64,000 bases of DNA from CAVUAA01 sp963739345 (lineage in GTDB: Bacteria > Chlamydiota > Chlamydiia > Chlamydiales > JAFEGQ01): NCBI GenBank assembly GCA_963739345.1, contig CAVUAA010000001.1, forward strand, positions 806,001 through 870,000. Direction: 5' to 3'. Made by a program: the position numbers and the translations under genes. Shown piece by piece: positions 34,156 to 43,393 of this stretch. The notes below the pieces were generated by a model that was not told the DNA's origin, searched no databases, and saw only the letters and a program-made list of their open reading frames with translations. The stretch's first letter is position 1. The number at the start of each line of letters is the position of its first letter.

Positions 34156-35412
34156 CTACTTCTTGTAAGCGGCGACAGCGATGGCGGCGTTGTGGCCACC
34201 AAAACCAAATGAGTTGCTCAAGCAGACATCAATCTCCGGAAAGTCGACCGCCTCTCCCGAAACCTGGAATCCAATCCCCTCTTCAGGATCTTTCAAGTTA
34301 CGGGTGGGGTGGAGCTTCTTATCCTTGATCTGCATGAGAACAGCAGCCAATTCAATCGCACCAGCACCACCGAGGCAGTGACCAGTCATCGACTTGGTCG
34401 AGTTCATCTTGATGTCTTTCCGATTATCGCCAAAGACCGCTTTGAGGCCAGTCACCTCCGCCATGTCCCCCATCGGAGTGGAGGTGGCGTGAGCGTTGAT
34501 GTAGTTGACTCGGTTTTTGTCGACTCCCTCAAGCGCCTTCTCAATACAGAGAGCAATACCTGAACCGTCGGGACGGATCTGGGTCATGTGGTAGGCGTCA
34601 CACGAGATGCCGCCCCCGAGATACTCACCGATGATTTGGTCCTCAGCGCCACGGGCAATGCAGTGTTCGAGCGACTCGAGAACAAAGACCGCTCCCCCAT
34701 CACCGAGAACAAAGCCATCACGAGTGGTGTCCCAAGGGCGTGACGCCCCTTTCGGGTCGTCATTACGCTGAGAGAGTGCTTGGCAGGCGACGAAGCCGGC
34801 CAAGGTCATCCGGTTTTGCGCCCCTTCCATCCCGCCGGCCAACATCACATCTGCTTCACCACTCAAGATGTGGTTAGCGGCAGCAACGATGCTGTAATTC
34901 GCCGTCGCACATGCCGTTGAAATGGAGTAGTTGGGGCCGAAAAATTCTACTTCCGCCCCGAGGAGCGCTCCGCCCATATTGGTGATGATGTAGGGAACGA
35001 AGAAGGGGGAGACCCGCCGAATTCCACGCTCGTGCAGCGTTGCTACACCTTCGTGATACTTCCGCATGCCGCCCATCCCGGAACCGACAATCACGCCGCA
35101 ACGGCTCTTATCGAGCGCGGCGAGCTGATCGCCCACAAGTCCTGCCCGTTGAAGTGCGCGGTGACCTGCATGAAGGGTGAAGGTAACGTAGGGGTCGCCG
35201 CGACGCTGCTGCTTCTTGTCAACCAGCTCATCGGCATCAAAGTCGTCGACCCAGGCCGCAAAGCGAGTTGGCATGTCGCCAACTTCGAATTCGGTGATCT
35301 CCTTCACCCCGCTATCCCCTTTGAGGAGACGCTGATGAAACACTTCTGGGTCAGTCCCAAAGCAGGAGGCTAGACCCATTCCCGTGATCACAATCCGCTT
35401 TTTCTTACTCAT
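34156..35412 (-). CDS. fabF: 3-oxoacyl-ACP synthase II
   Basis: Condenses malonyl-ACP with acyl-ACP in fatty acid elongation. The 418-residue thiolase-fold protein begins KKRIVITGMGLASCFGTDPE. It shows the active-site Cys in ISTACATANYSIV near residue 168, the first His in INAHATSTPMGDMAEV, and the second in KSMTGHCLGGAGAIEL. The GFGGHNAAI glycine-rich end is typical. It sits between rsfS (27 bases upstream) and the nudix gene, a chlamydial gene order. Confidence 0.97.
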   Translation of the reverse strand: MSKKKRIVITGMGLASCFGTDPEVFHQRLLKGDSGVKEITEFEVGDMPTRFAAWVDDFDADELVDKKQQRRGDPYVTFTLHAGHRALQRAGLVGDQLAALDKSRCGVIVGSGMGGMRKYHEGVATLHERGIRRVSPFFVPYIITNMGGALLGAEVEFFGPNYSISTACATANYSIVAAANHILSGEADVMLAGGMEGAQNRMTLAGFVACQALSQRNDDPKGASRPWDTTRDGFVLGDGGAVFVLESLEHCIARGAEDQIIGEYLGGGISCDAYHMTQIRPDGSGIALCIEKALEGVDKNRVNYINAHATSTPMGDMAEVTGLKAVFGDNRKDIKMNSTKSMTGHCLGGAGAIELAAVLMQIKDKKLHPTRNLKDPEEGIGFQVSGEAVDFPEIDVCLSNSFGFGGHNAAIAVAAYKK

Positions 35413-35439
35413 CGCTTCCCTTCCTATTAGACACCGTCC

Positions 35440-35832
35440 CTAAACTACATCCAGGTCTCTCACTGTCCCAACCGACTCATCTAAGCCCAGATCGACCAAC
35501 TGAGCATCTGTCCACAGACGCTCAAGCTGATACCGCTGCCGAAGCCTTGGAACAAACAAATGGACCACCACCCCCCAACAGTCAATTACAATCCACTCGG
35601 ACGTCTGCATTCCCTCCACCATGACGGGACGCTCGCCCTGCTTCTTCAACGTCGCCTGCACTGCATCGGCCAAAGCCTTCACATGACGCTCCACATTGCC
35701 GTCCGCAATCAAGAAATAGTCGGTCATATTCGAGATCCCTCGCACATCAAGGGCGAGAATATTGGCTCCCTTCTTGTCATAGAGCGCCTGTGCCAGATCT
35801 CGTAGCAGCTCAAGGCTGTTAATATTACTCAT
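35440..35832 (-). CDS. rsfS: Ribosome silencing factor RsfS (YbeB/Iojap family)
   Basis: A 130-residue protein that binds ribosomal protein L14 and blocks subunit joining during starvation. Family motifs are KKGANILALDVRGISNMTDYFLIADGN and, later, WIVIDCWGVVVHLFVPRLRQRY with the LERLW end. It lies between nadD and fabF; the nadD-rsfS pairing is common across bacteria. Confidence 0.94.
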   Translation of the reverse strand: MSNINSLELLRDLAQALYDKKGANILALDVRGISNMTDYFLIADGNVERHVKALADAVQATLKKQGERPVMVEGMQTSEWIVIDCWGVVVHLFVPRLRQRYQLERLWTDAQLVDLGLDESVGTVRDLDVV

Positions 35833-35892
35833 TTCAAAGGACTATGATAAACACTTCTCGCATAAACATCTAGCGAAAACTCTCCCCAACCA

Positions 35893-36504
35893 CTACTCCC
35901 TATACAGCTGATTATCATAGAGATAGGACAATACCGCAGCAGGAGCCAGGTGACGGCAGGAAAACCCATTTTTGACTCTCTCTCGAATATCGGTTGCCCG
36001 GATCTCCAGAACAGCCATTTCGTTAAGTCCGTTTTTGATTGCTCTGTCGACAGTTGGCGTGCCGGTGGCCGGGAGTGGGCTCTTTTCTGCCGACCGTCGG
36101 CCGATCAACAGCGTCACTTTTTGTACAATTTCCTTGATCCCCTTCCACTCGCCAAGGCTCTCGATCAACTCGTCGCTTATAATAAGAAAAAATTCCGAGT
36201 CAGCGCTCAGGTCAGGATTGGAAAGAATTTCATTGATGGTTTCGATGGTGTAGGAGGTCCCTCCCCGCTTCACCTCGATATCGAGCATTTTGAATTTGGG
36301 GAGCCCCTCGATCGCCCGTTGAACCATCTCCATCCGATGGGGTGCAGACGTGGGAGGCTGATCAACCTTGTGAGGAGCAATAGCAGTCGGAATGAACCAC
36401 ACCTCGTCAAGCTGGTGCCGACTCATCATCTCGTTGGCGAGGTAAAGGTGTCCGAAGTGGGGTGGATCAAACGTCCCGCCGTAAAGGCCAATGCGTTTAC
36501 TCAT
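35893..36504 (-). CDS. nadD: Nicotinate-nucleotide adenylyltransferase
   Basis: Transfers AMP to nicotinate mononucleotide in NAD synthesis. The 203-residue protein starts at ATG 36504 (MSKRIGLYGGTFDPPHFGHL) with the nucleotidyltransferase GTFDPxHxGH motif. EVWFIPTAIAPHK and a late RATDIRERVKNG segment, in the place of the ISSTxIR motif, complete the active site. The start overlaps the glnN stop by four bases. The frame extends 13 codons upstream, but the extension would lie inside glnN. Confidence 0.94.
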   Translation of the reverse strand: MSKRIGLYGGTFDPPHFGHLYLANEMMSRHQLDEVWFIPTAIAPHKVDQPPTSAPHRMEMVQRAIEGLPKFKMLDIEVKRGGTSYTIETINEILSNPDLSADSEFFLIISDELIESLGEWKGIKEIVQKVTLLIGRRSAEKSPLPATGTPTVDRAIKNGLNEMAVLEIRATDIRERVKNGFSCRHLAPAAVLSYLYDNQLYRE

Positions 36505-38612
36505 TTCGTCGAAAGAAGTTCTTGGTATTTCGGGAGGGGCCACTCGGTGTCATCGACTACGAGTTCGAGCTCATCGACAAAGCTCCGTAGTTGAGAACAG
36601 ACGGACAGCACCTTGTCGCAATAGTGGTCGGCGGCAGCCTGGTGAGAAAGCTTATCCCCCTGCTGAACAAGACGCTCAAGCCGGGTAGCTTTGGTGAGCG
36701 CTTTATCCAGCGCACTCTCAATCCGGCCGGCAAAAGCTGCAACCGGTTTGGAGCGCTCTGCCGGGAAGAGGTTGAGGGTCTTAAGCGCGGCCGGCACCAC
36801 CTGCGTATGAAAGATCTCCAGCATGAGGCGCGACTCAATACGAGCGCTTTTCGCATAGTGCTCGGTAAAAACCTCCACCCGACTCTCAAGCTCTTCTTTG
36901 CCGAGCACTCCCTTAAAGGCGGCGACCGCCTTGGGAGTTTGATAGGCGCGGAAGGCATGCAGTGATTTGGCCACGTTGGGGAGGTTGCGCCGCTCAGCTT
37001 CCCGGTACCATCCGGACGAGTAGTTATCCCCGTTGAACCGGATCGGTTTCGACTTCACGATCCGCTTGCGGATCACTTCGACACCCTCTTCGGCAAACGG
37101 CCCATCCCCCAACTCGTCGAGCATCTCTTCTAGCGCTTCGGCGACGATAATATTCATCGTGGTGATGGGGAGAGCGCAGCTGGTGGCAGAACCGACTGCG
37201 CGGAACTCAAACTTGTCCCCCGTAAACGCGAGTGGCGACGTCCGATTTCGATCGGTCAGATCACGCGGAAGATGGGGGATAATTGGAATCCCTAGATCGT
37301 AGCCTCTTTTCTCTTCCGATCGCTTCGTTTTTTTCTGCTTCTCTAGGTTGTCCAAAATCTCCTCTAGCTGGTCGCCGAGGTAGACCGAGATAATTGCAGG
37401 GGGTGCCTCGTTAGCGCCGAGTCGATGGTCGTTACCGGCAGATGCGACGGAGGCACGGAGAAGGTCAGCATGCTTGTGAACACCGCTAAGAACAGCAACA
37501 AGAAGGAAAAGAAAGCGGAGATGGTTTTCTGGCTCGTCAGTCGGGTTAAGCAGGTTAATCCCCGTATCGGTTGCGAGCGACCAGTTGTTGTGTTTTCCCG
37601 AGCCGTTGATGCCGGCGAACGGCTTCTCATGCAATAGACAGGCGAGGCCATGCTTCCGCGCCACCTGCCGCATCAGCTCCATCATCAAGATGTTGTGATC
37701 GACGCCGATCGACGACTTATCATAGACGACGGCAAATTCGTACTGTGCCGGGGCCACCTCATTGTGGCGCGTCTTAAGAGGGATCCCAAGTTCCAGGGCG
37801 TGATCCTCAACCTCCTGCATGTAACAAAGAGCCCGGTCGTTGATCGCACCAAAATAGTGGTCGTCCAGCTCTTGCCCTTTTGCCGGCGGCGCTCCAAAAA
37901 GAGTTCGTCCGGAGATCACCAAGTCAGGACGGAGGTTGCGCAGCTCCCGGTCGACGACGAAATACTCCTGCTCCCATCCAAGAGTCGAATGGACCCGCCC
38001 CGCCTCCGTCCCCGTCTTCTCCAGAAGACGGAGGACAACGCGGTTGAGCCGCTCATCTGCTCGCAGCAGTGGAATCTTGTTGTCGAGCACATCTCCTGTC
38101 CATGAGAAGAAGACCGACGGGATCATCAGTGTCACACCGTCGCCAGCTTTCCAGATGAAGGGGGGGGTGGTTGGATCCCACCCGGTGTAGCCGCGCGCTT
38201 CGTAGGTGCTCCGCAAACCGCCCGACGGGAAACTCGACGCATCGGGCTCCCCTTGGATCAGCTGCTTCCCGTTGAACTTCTCCACCACCTGGTCGGGTCC
38301 TTGCCACTGCAAGAAGCTGTCATGCTTTTCGGCCGTCGCGCCGGTGAGTGGTTGGAACCAGTGGCAAAAGTGGGTAGCGCCATGTCCAACCGCCCACTCC
38401 TTCATCGCCACAGCGATCGCATCTGCATACTTCGGTTCAATGGGATCGCGCCGGTCGATGGCCAGGATCACATTTTCATACACCTCTTGTGGAAGCATCC
38501 GCCTCATCACCGCCCGATTGAACACCCGCGATCCAAATCGGACTGATAGTGCCGGACGCTCAGCCGGATGCTCGAGGGTGTTCAAATAATCTCCCAACCT
38601 CGCTCCTGACAA
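36501..38612 (-). CDS. glnN: Glutamine synthetase type III
   Basis: Makes glutamine from glutamate, ammonia and ATP. The 703-residue length is that of GSIII, far larger than GSI (about 470) or GSII. GSIII features are ATHFCHWFQPLTGATAEKHD, the GGLRSTYEARGYTGWDP segment, GWEQEYFVVD, RHNEVAPAQYEFA and NGSGKHNNWSL. Regulation of GSIII is poorly known and no adenylylation site is expected. Classical Chlamydia lack glutamine synthetase as far as I recall; here it lies between HAD and nadD genes in an otherwise chlamydial gene run. It overlaps the HAD gene by 31 bases at its start. Confidence 0.95.
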   Translation of the reverse strand: MSGARLGDYLNTLEHPAERPALSVRFGSRVFNRAVMRRMLPQEVYENVILAIDRRDPIEPKYADAIAVAMKEWAVGHGATHFCHWFQPLTGATAEKHDSFLQWQGPDQVVEKFNGKQLIQGEPDASSFPSGGLRSTYEARGYTGWDPTTPPFIWKAGDGVTLMIPSVFFSWTGDVLDNKIPLLRADERLNRVVLRLLEKTGTEAGRVHSTLGWEQEYFVVDRELRNLRPDLVISGRTLFGAPPAKGQELDDHYFGAINDRALCYMQEVEDHALELGIPLKTRHNEVAPAQYEFAVVYDKSSIGVDHNILMMELMRQVARKHGLACLLHEKPFAGINGSGKHNNWSLATDTGINLLNPTDEPENHLRFLFLLVAVLSGVHKHADLLRASVASAGNDHRLGANEAPPAIISVYLGDQLEEILDNLEKQKKTKRSEEKRGYDLGIPIIPHLPRDLTDRNRTSPLAFTGDKFEFRAVGSATSCALPITTMNIIVAEALEEMLDELGDGPFAEEGVEVIRKRIVKSKPIRFNGDNYSSGWYREAERRNLPNVAKSLHAFRAYQTPKAVAAFKGVLGKEELESRVEVFTEHYAKSARIESRLMLEIFHTQVVPAALKTLNLFPAERSKPVAAFAGRIESALDKALTKATRLERLVQQGDKLSHQAAADHYCDKVLSVCSQLRSFVDELELVVDDTEWPLPKYQELLSTK

Positions 38613-39226
38613 ATCGTTCGTAGCTTCTTTTCCGGACGGACGCCAATCGCTCTTCCCGCCATTTCAAGCAGCGGCAGATCGACCACGCTGTCGGAAAAAG
38701 CGTGAATCATTTTCAAACGCAATGCATTGGCTCGTGCGAGCACTCGCTTCGCTTTAGCACGCCCTTCCATGAACGCCTCAATTGTCGATAGCCGGTCGTT
38801 GGTGTCGACGATGTAACGGGTGGCATCCCAATCTTCCACGCCCAGACGGCGAGCAGTTGGACCAACCAAAAAGTCGGGTGATCCTGAGAGGAGCATCACG
38901 TGGTCCCCCCGCTCCTGTGCCTCACGGAGCCGCCCAACGGCTGGGAGGTAGAGGAGTCGCTCGAGATTCTTATCCAAAAACCGCTCAAACTGCTCTTGTA
39001 AGCCGCGGAAAGGGAGTCGATGGAGAACCTTCCCCAGAACCTTTTTATGCAACTTCTGCATAGAGGGACGAACAAATCTGTGTCTGAAATAGCACCCGGT
39101 ACAATAGAGAGCAGAGAACATGCGAATGTGCCCGGTCCTCCACAGGTGGGATCCAAAGGCAAAACTGATGTTCTTGCTGATGAGCGTATGGTCGAGGTCA
39201 AAAACGGTGAGGACTGGAGATGTCAT
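38582..39226 (-). CDS. HAD-superfamily hydrolase (subfamily IB, SerB-like)
   Basis: A 214-residue phosphatase-like protein. It has the HAD motif I DLDHTL in TVFDLDHTLISKN, motif II in MLLSGSPDFLV, and motif III/IV in HAFSDSVVDLPLLEMAG. The IB subfamily includes phosphoserine phosphatases and lipid-linked phosphatases; the substrate cannot be predicted. It overlaps the upstream coiled-coil gene by four bases and glnN by 31, so translational coupling is likely. Confidence 0.87.
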   Translation of the reverse strand: MTSPVLTVFDLDHTLISKNISFAFGSHLWRTGHIRMFSALYCTGCYFRHRFVRPSMQKLHKKVLGKVLHRLPFRGLQEQFERFLDKNLERLLYLPAVGRLREAQERGDHVMLLSGSPDFLVGPTARRLGVEDWDATRYIVDTNDRLSTIEAFMEGRAKAKRVLARANALRLKMIHAFSDSVVDLPLLEMAGRAIGVRPEKKLRTICQERGWEII

Positions 39227-40710
39227 TGCTTAGCTAGCTCACTGATCAGGTTGTTAAGATGCTCAAGCTTCTCTTTTTCAGCTCGAAGTTCCTGTTCAAC
39301 CCCGAGCGCACGATCCAAGTCGAGCCCCGAGAGAGCTTTTTGCCGTTTCAACTCATCAATACGCCCCTTTACCTCACTTCTTCGGCTCTGACGCCGGTTG
39401 AGCACCTCTTCCCTCCCCTCAGGGGTGGTGAGGAGCTCCTCCTCTTCTACCTCAACGAGCCTCCGGCTCAGCGGCAATAGCTCCTGCTCGAGCTGCTTGC
39501 GGTGACTCGAGAAGAGGATCGCCTCTGCAATCTCCACTTCGAGCTCGGACCGCTGCTTAAGCAGCAGGTCTAATGACAGCTTCTCTTCGACTGCCGCCGA
39601 AATCTTGACTCGCAGCTGCTCCATCATTTCGCGGCTCGCCTCAGTTTTGGCCGCCCGTTCCGCCTTCACCCGCCCAAACAACTCCTGACGCGCCTTACCA
39701 AATAAGTCGCGCATCTGACGCTCCTCGCGCGGTCCAATGTCCAGCCCTTGCACTTCACTACCCACTTCATCACTCAAGTGGTCGATCGCTTTTGTGGCCT
39801 CGTCAGTCTCCAGTTTGAGCAGCTCATCTATCCGCCCTCTAAAAGCATCCAGCTGCTCCTTAAACGCCGCCCGCTGCTTCCCCTGTTCCCGCTTATGCTC
39901 TTTATCGCTCTCGCGCACCCGGTTCCAGCACTCACTCAATCGCTCGCGGCTCGATGCGAAGGCACGTGTACTCAGCGTGAGCACCTTTGCATAGGCCTGC
40001 AGCCCTTGAATTTCTTCGCGGAGACGAAACGGCGGCATCTGTGCCTCACCCTCTGCAAATGCTCCATCGATAAACCGGTCGACATCTTCGATAAACGCGT
40101 GGCTCACCTCTTCCACAAGCTCACGACGCCGAGGAAAGACTAGCTCTCCTAGCGCCGATAGACGCTTGAACAGTCGGTTCTTATCGCGCAGACGCATTGC
40201 CGTCCCTGCCAATTCCTTCCGAAGGGCATTGAGCCGCGACGCCCAGCTGTTGAGAATCGTGAGCTCTTTCTGCCGCTCTGTATAGATAGGGAGGCGACCG
40301 CGCAGCACCTCCGATCGAATCTGAGGAAGCGGAGCTATGCTAGCCAAACGGGTCTCCCGCTCACCCACCTCAGCCTCTAGCGCCACAATCGCCAAATCGT
40401 ACTGCTCAGCAGCAAACGCTGACGCCTTATCAAGGTGGTCCTTTAATTCGCGCGCCTGTTTGGAGATCTCGGTGAACTCCTCCCAAAGTTGGGCTCGAAT
40501 CGCCGGATGAACCCCCTCTTGAAAGAACGGGACACACAGCTTCCGTGCTTCCCAGAAGTGGCGAAACCGGGGTGCTCCCTCTTCGGCCAATGCCTCCTGA
40601 AGGAAGACAAGCGTCAACCTAAGTTTTTCTTCGATTGTTTTGCACGCTTCCAGTCGAGAAAAAAAATCTTTTAACGTCTTGTCTACTGCTTTTTCTGCTG
40701 TTGCTTCCAT
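39223..40710 (-). CDS. Long coiled-coil protein, 495 residues
   Basis: No enzymatic motif. Almost the whole protein is charged heptad-like helix, for example ASAFAAEQYDLAIVALEAEV and the Glu/Arg/Lys/Leu-rich C-terminal 200 residues (ELEVEIAEAILFSSHRKQLE). No signal peptide or membrane helix is visible. The place between mqnC and the rsfS-fabF run corresponds to the hypothetical protein CT768 of C. trachomatis, from memory, so this may be its counterpart. It is the first gene of an eight-gene minus-strand run. Confidence 0.85.
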   Translation of the reverse strand: MEATAEKAVDKTLKDFFSRLEACKTIEEKLRLTLVFLQEALAEEGAPRFRHFWEARKLCVPFFQEGVHPAIRAQLWEEFTEISKQARELKDHLDKASAFAAEQYDLAIVALEAEVGERETRLASIAPLPQIRSEVLRGRLPIYTERQKELTILNSWASRLNALRKELAGTAMRLRDKNRLFKRLSALGELVFPRRRELVEEVSHAFIEDVDRFIDGAFAEGEAQMPPFRLREEIQGLQAYAKVLTLSTRAFASSRERLSECWNRVRESDKEHKREQGKQRAAFKEQLDAFRGRIDELLKLETDEATKAIDHLSDEVGSEVQGLDIGPREERQMRDLFGKARQELFGRVKAERAAKTEASREMMEQLRVKISAAVEEKLSLDLLLKQRSELEVEIAEAILFSSHRKQLEQELLPLSRRLVEVEEEELLTTPEGREEVLNRRQSRRSEVKGRIDELKRQKALSGLDLDRALGVEQELRAEKEKLEHLNNLISELAKQ

Positions 40711-40775
40711 AGAGATCCTAGTGTACGTGACAAACCGTTTGACGTCTAGTCGCTCGGGCCACTACATTGACCCAT

Positions 40776-41897
40776 ATGAGACTTTCCTTTGATGAAGCAC
40801 TGCACCTATTTCAGCACGCACCAACCGATGAGCTGCGAGCGATGGCAGTCGAAGTGCGCAACCGAAAGAATCCGTCCGACCGCGTCACCTTCGTAATGGA
40901 CTCCAATCCTAACTACACCAACATCTGTGACGCCGACTGCTCGTTCTGCGCCTTCTACAGACATGCTGGGGCCAAGGATGCCTACAAGAAGTCGGTCGAA
41001 GAGACCATGGTACATATGGAGCGGGCGCACGTTGCTGGCCTCTCCACCGTCCTTCTTCAGGGGGGCCTCGCCGACTACCCCCTCCAGTTTTACGTCGATC
41101 TCGTCAGAGAGACACTCAAGCGCTACCCCAAGCTCAATCCCCACTTCTTTAGCGCTCCCGAAATTTGGAACGCCGCCAAAGTGAACAACTGCACCGTCCG
41201 CGACGTCTTTGAGGCGCTCTGGGCTGCTGGCCAGCGCACCTTCCCAGGAGGGGGCGCCGAGATTATCACCGAGCGGGTCCGCTTGGAAATCTCCGCCAAA
41301 AAGATGGAGCCGGGCGCTTGGATTGACGTCCACCGGAACGCCCACCAGGTGGGTTTCCGCTCTACTTCTACTATGATGTATGGGCACGTCGAGGAGCCTG
41401 AAGACATCATTGCTCACCTTGACGCCCTCCGCAACCTCCAGGACGAAACGGGTGGCTTCACCGCATTCATTCCCTGGTCATATAAGCGCGACCGGACCGC
41501 TCTGCGTCGAAAAGTGCGTCACTGGGTGGGCGACGACGCCTACCTCCGCATTCTCGCCATTTCTCGCCTCTACCTCGACAATATCGACCACATCCAAGCC
41601 TCCTGGTTTTCAGAAGGGGTTGAGACTGGCATCGCCGGCCTCCATTCTGGCGCCGATGACTTTGGCGGCATCATCATGGAAGAGAACGTCCATCGCGCCA
41701 CTGGCTTTGTCAACCGCGCTGACATCTCCCATATGCTCGCCTATATCCGCCAGGGGGGCTTTACGCCGGCCGAGCGCAACCCACTCTACGAGATCCTCCG
41801 CACCTTCGATGATGGCGACGACCCCGTCCACATCCCCGAAACCCAACGTGTGGACGAAGAGAACAAGCTCGCTATCCTCTCCAATACCCGCTCCTAA
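40776..41897 (+). CDS. mqnC: Cyclic dehypoxanthinyl futalosine synthase
   Basis: A radical SAM enzyme of the futalosine route to menaquinone. The 373-residue protein from ATG 40776 (MRLSFDEALHLFQHAP) carries the CxxxCxxC cluster motif in NICDADCSFCAFYRH and the LLQGGLADYPLQFY, FPGGGAEII and TSTMMYGHVE motifs of MqnC; TAFIPWSY is also typical. A TTG three codons upstream is an alternative start. Chlamydiae are known to use this pathway. It converges on miaA, with a long palindrome between the stops. Confidence 0.95.
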   Translation: MRLSFDEALHLFQHAPTDELRAMAVEVRNRKNPSDRVTFVMDSNPNYTNICDADCSFCAFYRHAGAKDAYKKSVEETMVHMERAHVAGLSTVLLQGGLADYPLQFYVDLVRETLKRYPKLNPHFFSAPEIWNAAKVNNCTVRDVFEALWAAGQRTFPGGGAEIITERVRLEISAKKMEPGAWIDVHRNAHQVGFRSTSTMMYGHVEEPEDIIAHLDALRNLQDETGGFTAFIPWSYKRDRTALRRKVRHWVGDDAYLRILAISRLYLDNIDHIQASWFSEGVETGIAGLHSGADDFGGIIMEENVHRATGFVNRADISHMLAYIRQGGFTPAERNPLYEILRTFDDGDDPVHIPETQRVDEENKLAILSNTRS

Positions 41898-41920
41898 CCT
41901 AACCCCTACTTACCACAGCA

Positions 41921-41975
41921 AACTATCAAACATTCACTTGAGGGGCCAGGCCCCTCAAGTGAATGTTTGATAGTT
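41921..41975. repeat. Perfect 27-bp-arm palindrome, GGGGCCAGGCCCC core (member 3)
   Basis: A 55-base perfect inverted repeat with arms of 27 bases and a one-base centre (A at 41948). The outer arm reads AACTATCAAACATTCACTTG. It lies 23 bases after the mqnC stop and 20 bases after the miaA stop, between convergent genes, where a two-way terminator would be useful. No T-tract follows on either side. It is the longest of three palindromes with the same centre. Confidence 0.95.
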
Positions 41976-41995
41976 CCAAGGGTCGTGACGGGCAT

Positions 41996-43021
41996 TTAGA
42001 GGAGGCGGCAGTCGCTGATCATCATGTCGACAAGCACTTCCATGTCGTGCACTTCGATGTCGATCCAGCGGAACAAGGGTTCGCGGCGGAACCAGGTGAA
42101 CTGCCGCTTAATGTAGCGACGAGAAGACTTCTTGAAGTCGGCGACGAAACTGGCGTGGTCAGCCTCAGTGCGAGCGGAGTCTAGATATTCGATCGCCTGA
42201 CGGTAGCCAATCGCCTGTGCTGCCGTGGGATTGGTTCTGAGCCCTTTTTTCAAGAGAGCTTCGGTCTCAGCAATGATCCCCTCCTCAATCATGTGATCGC
42301 ACCGATCCTCCACCCGTTCGTAGAGAGTGGGGCGGGGACGGTGGATGAACCAGGCGCGATAGGCGCCGCTCAGCTGGGGGCCGCGCGCCTTCCAAGAGAA
42401 GGAGGAGACAGGCTGGGAAGTGAGGGTCATGATTTCGAGAGCGCGGATGATCTTGTGACGGTCGTTGACGGTGATGGTGGCGGCATAGTCGGGGTCGAGG
42501 TCGGAGAGGCGACGAAAGAGAATATCGGCCCCCCGATGTTCCATCTCCGACTCAAGTCGAGCGCGCACTTCGGGGACGGAGGGGGGACCCGTCGGCGGCC
42601 CGTAGAGAAGCGAGTGCATGTAGAAGCCGCACCCTCCCACCACAATCGGAATTTTGCCACGGCTCTGAATGTCGCTGATGGCGTCCTGGGCCGCGCCGTA
42701 AAACTCCACCACGGAAAAAGGGTTAGAGACATCGCAAATGTCAATCAGGTGGTGGCGGATCCGTGTCCGCTCGAGCAGCGTCGCCTTCGCCGTCCCAATG
42801 TCCATCCCAAGATAGACCTGCATCGAATCAGCCGAAACAATCTCCCCCTGCAATCCTTCTGCCAGTAAGAGAGAAAGAGCCGTCTTGCCGCACCCAGTAG
42901 GCCCCGCCAAAAAGATCGTTTTAGGCTGCTTCTGATGCCGGTCAACCGGCACCATCAGCTCCTGCGGCCGAAAGAGTCCCGACCGACTGGCCCGTCTAAT
43001 CTGTTGCTCTGTTTGTGACAA
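41996..43021 (-). CDS. miaA: tRNA dimethylallyltransferase
   Basis: Adds a dimethylallyl group to A37 of tRNAs that read codons beginning with U. The 341-residue protein has Walker A AGPTGCGKTALSLLLAE, the SADSMQVYLGMDIGTAK motif, HHLIDICDVSNPFSV and the GGCGFYMHSLLYG motif. A methionine at residue 23 could be the start; the longer form begins two bases after the STAS gene stop. The operon order khpA-nrnA-STAS-miaA is seen here, and STAS-miaA also adjoin in Chlamydia. Confidence 0.95.
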   Translation of the reverse strand: MSQTEQQIRRASRSGLFRPQELMVPVDRHQKQPKTIFLAGPTGCGKTALSLLLAEGLQGEIVSADSMQVYLGMDIGTAKATLLERTRIRHHLIDICDVSNPFSVVEFYGAAQDAISDIQSRGKIPIVVGGCGFYMHSLLYGPPTGPPSVPEVRARLESEMEHRGADILFRRLSDLDPDYAATITVNDRHKIIRALEIMTLTSQPVSSFSWKARGPQLSGAYRAWFIHRPRPTLYERVEDRCDHMIEEGIIAETEALLKKGLRTNPTAAQAIGYRQAIEYLDSARTEADHASFVADFKKSSRRYIKRQFTWFRREPLFRWIDIEVHDMEVLVDMMISDCRLL

Positions 43022-43023
43022 AC

Positions 43024-43362
43024 CTAAAAAGAGCTGAAGGCTTCGGCTTCCGTTGCGTGAATGTCGAGTACCCGGTCAAAGCCGGCCATCTTAATCACCT
43101 CCATCACCTCTGCGCTGACATTAGAGACCGCCAGCTTCCCCTTCAACGAGGCCAGCTTCTTACTCACCGTCAGCAACAGTCGCATCCCAGCACTGCTCAA
43201 GTAGTCAATTCCGGCAAAATTGAGCACTAACTTGGTCACCCCACCCTCGATCTTCTCACTCAGCTTTCGCTCCACCACTGGGGAGGTAGCAGCATCCAGT
43301 CGCCCTTCAAGGCCAACAATCAATACGCCGCCCTGCTCTCTTTCTGTCACCTGTACTGCCAC
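43024..43362 (-). CDS. STAS-domain anti-sigma factor antagonist (RsbV-like)
   Basis: A 112-residue single-domain STAS protein. It has the LIVGLEGRLDAATSPVVE start and NFAGIDYLSSAGMRLLLTV, where the Ser before Ala-Gly is the phosphorylation site of SpoIIAA/RsbV proteins. In the partner-switching system an RsbW kinase phosphorylates it and a phosphatase (RsbU) restores it. No such genes are in the window. In Chlamydia an RsbV paralogue precedes miaA, consistent with this position. Confidence 0.92.
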   Translation of the reverse strand: MAVQVTEREQGGVLIVGLEGRLDAATSPVVERKLSEKIEGGVTKLVLNFAGIDYLSSAGMRLLLTVSKKLASLKGKLAVSNVSAEVMEVIKMAGFDRVLDIHATEAEAFSSF

Positions 43363-43393
43363 AACTACCTCCCCGTTTCTGAATCATTATAGA

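Noticed and set aside
41921..41975. Long palindromes considered as CRISPR repeats or attachment sites
   Set aside because: They occur singly at distant sites, without spacer arrays, cas genes or an integrase nearby.
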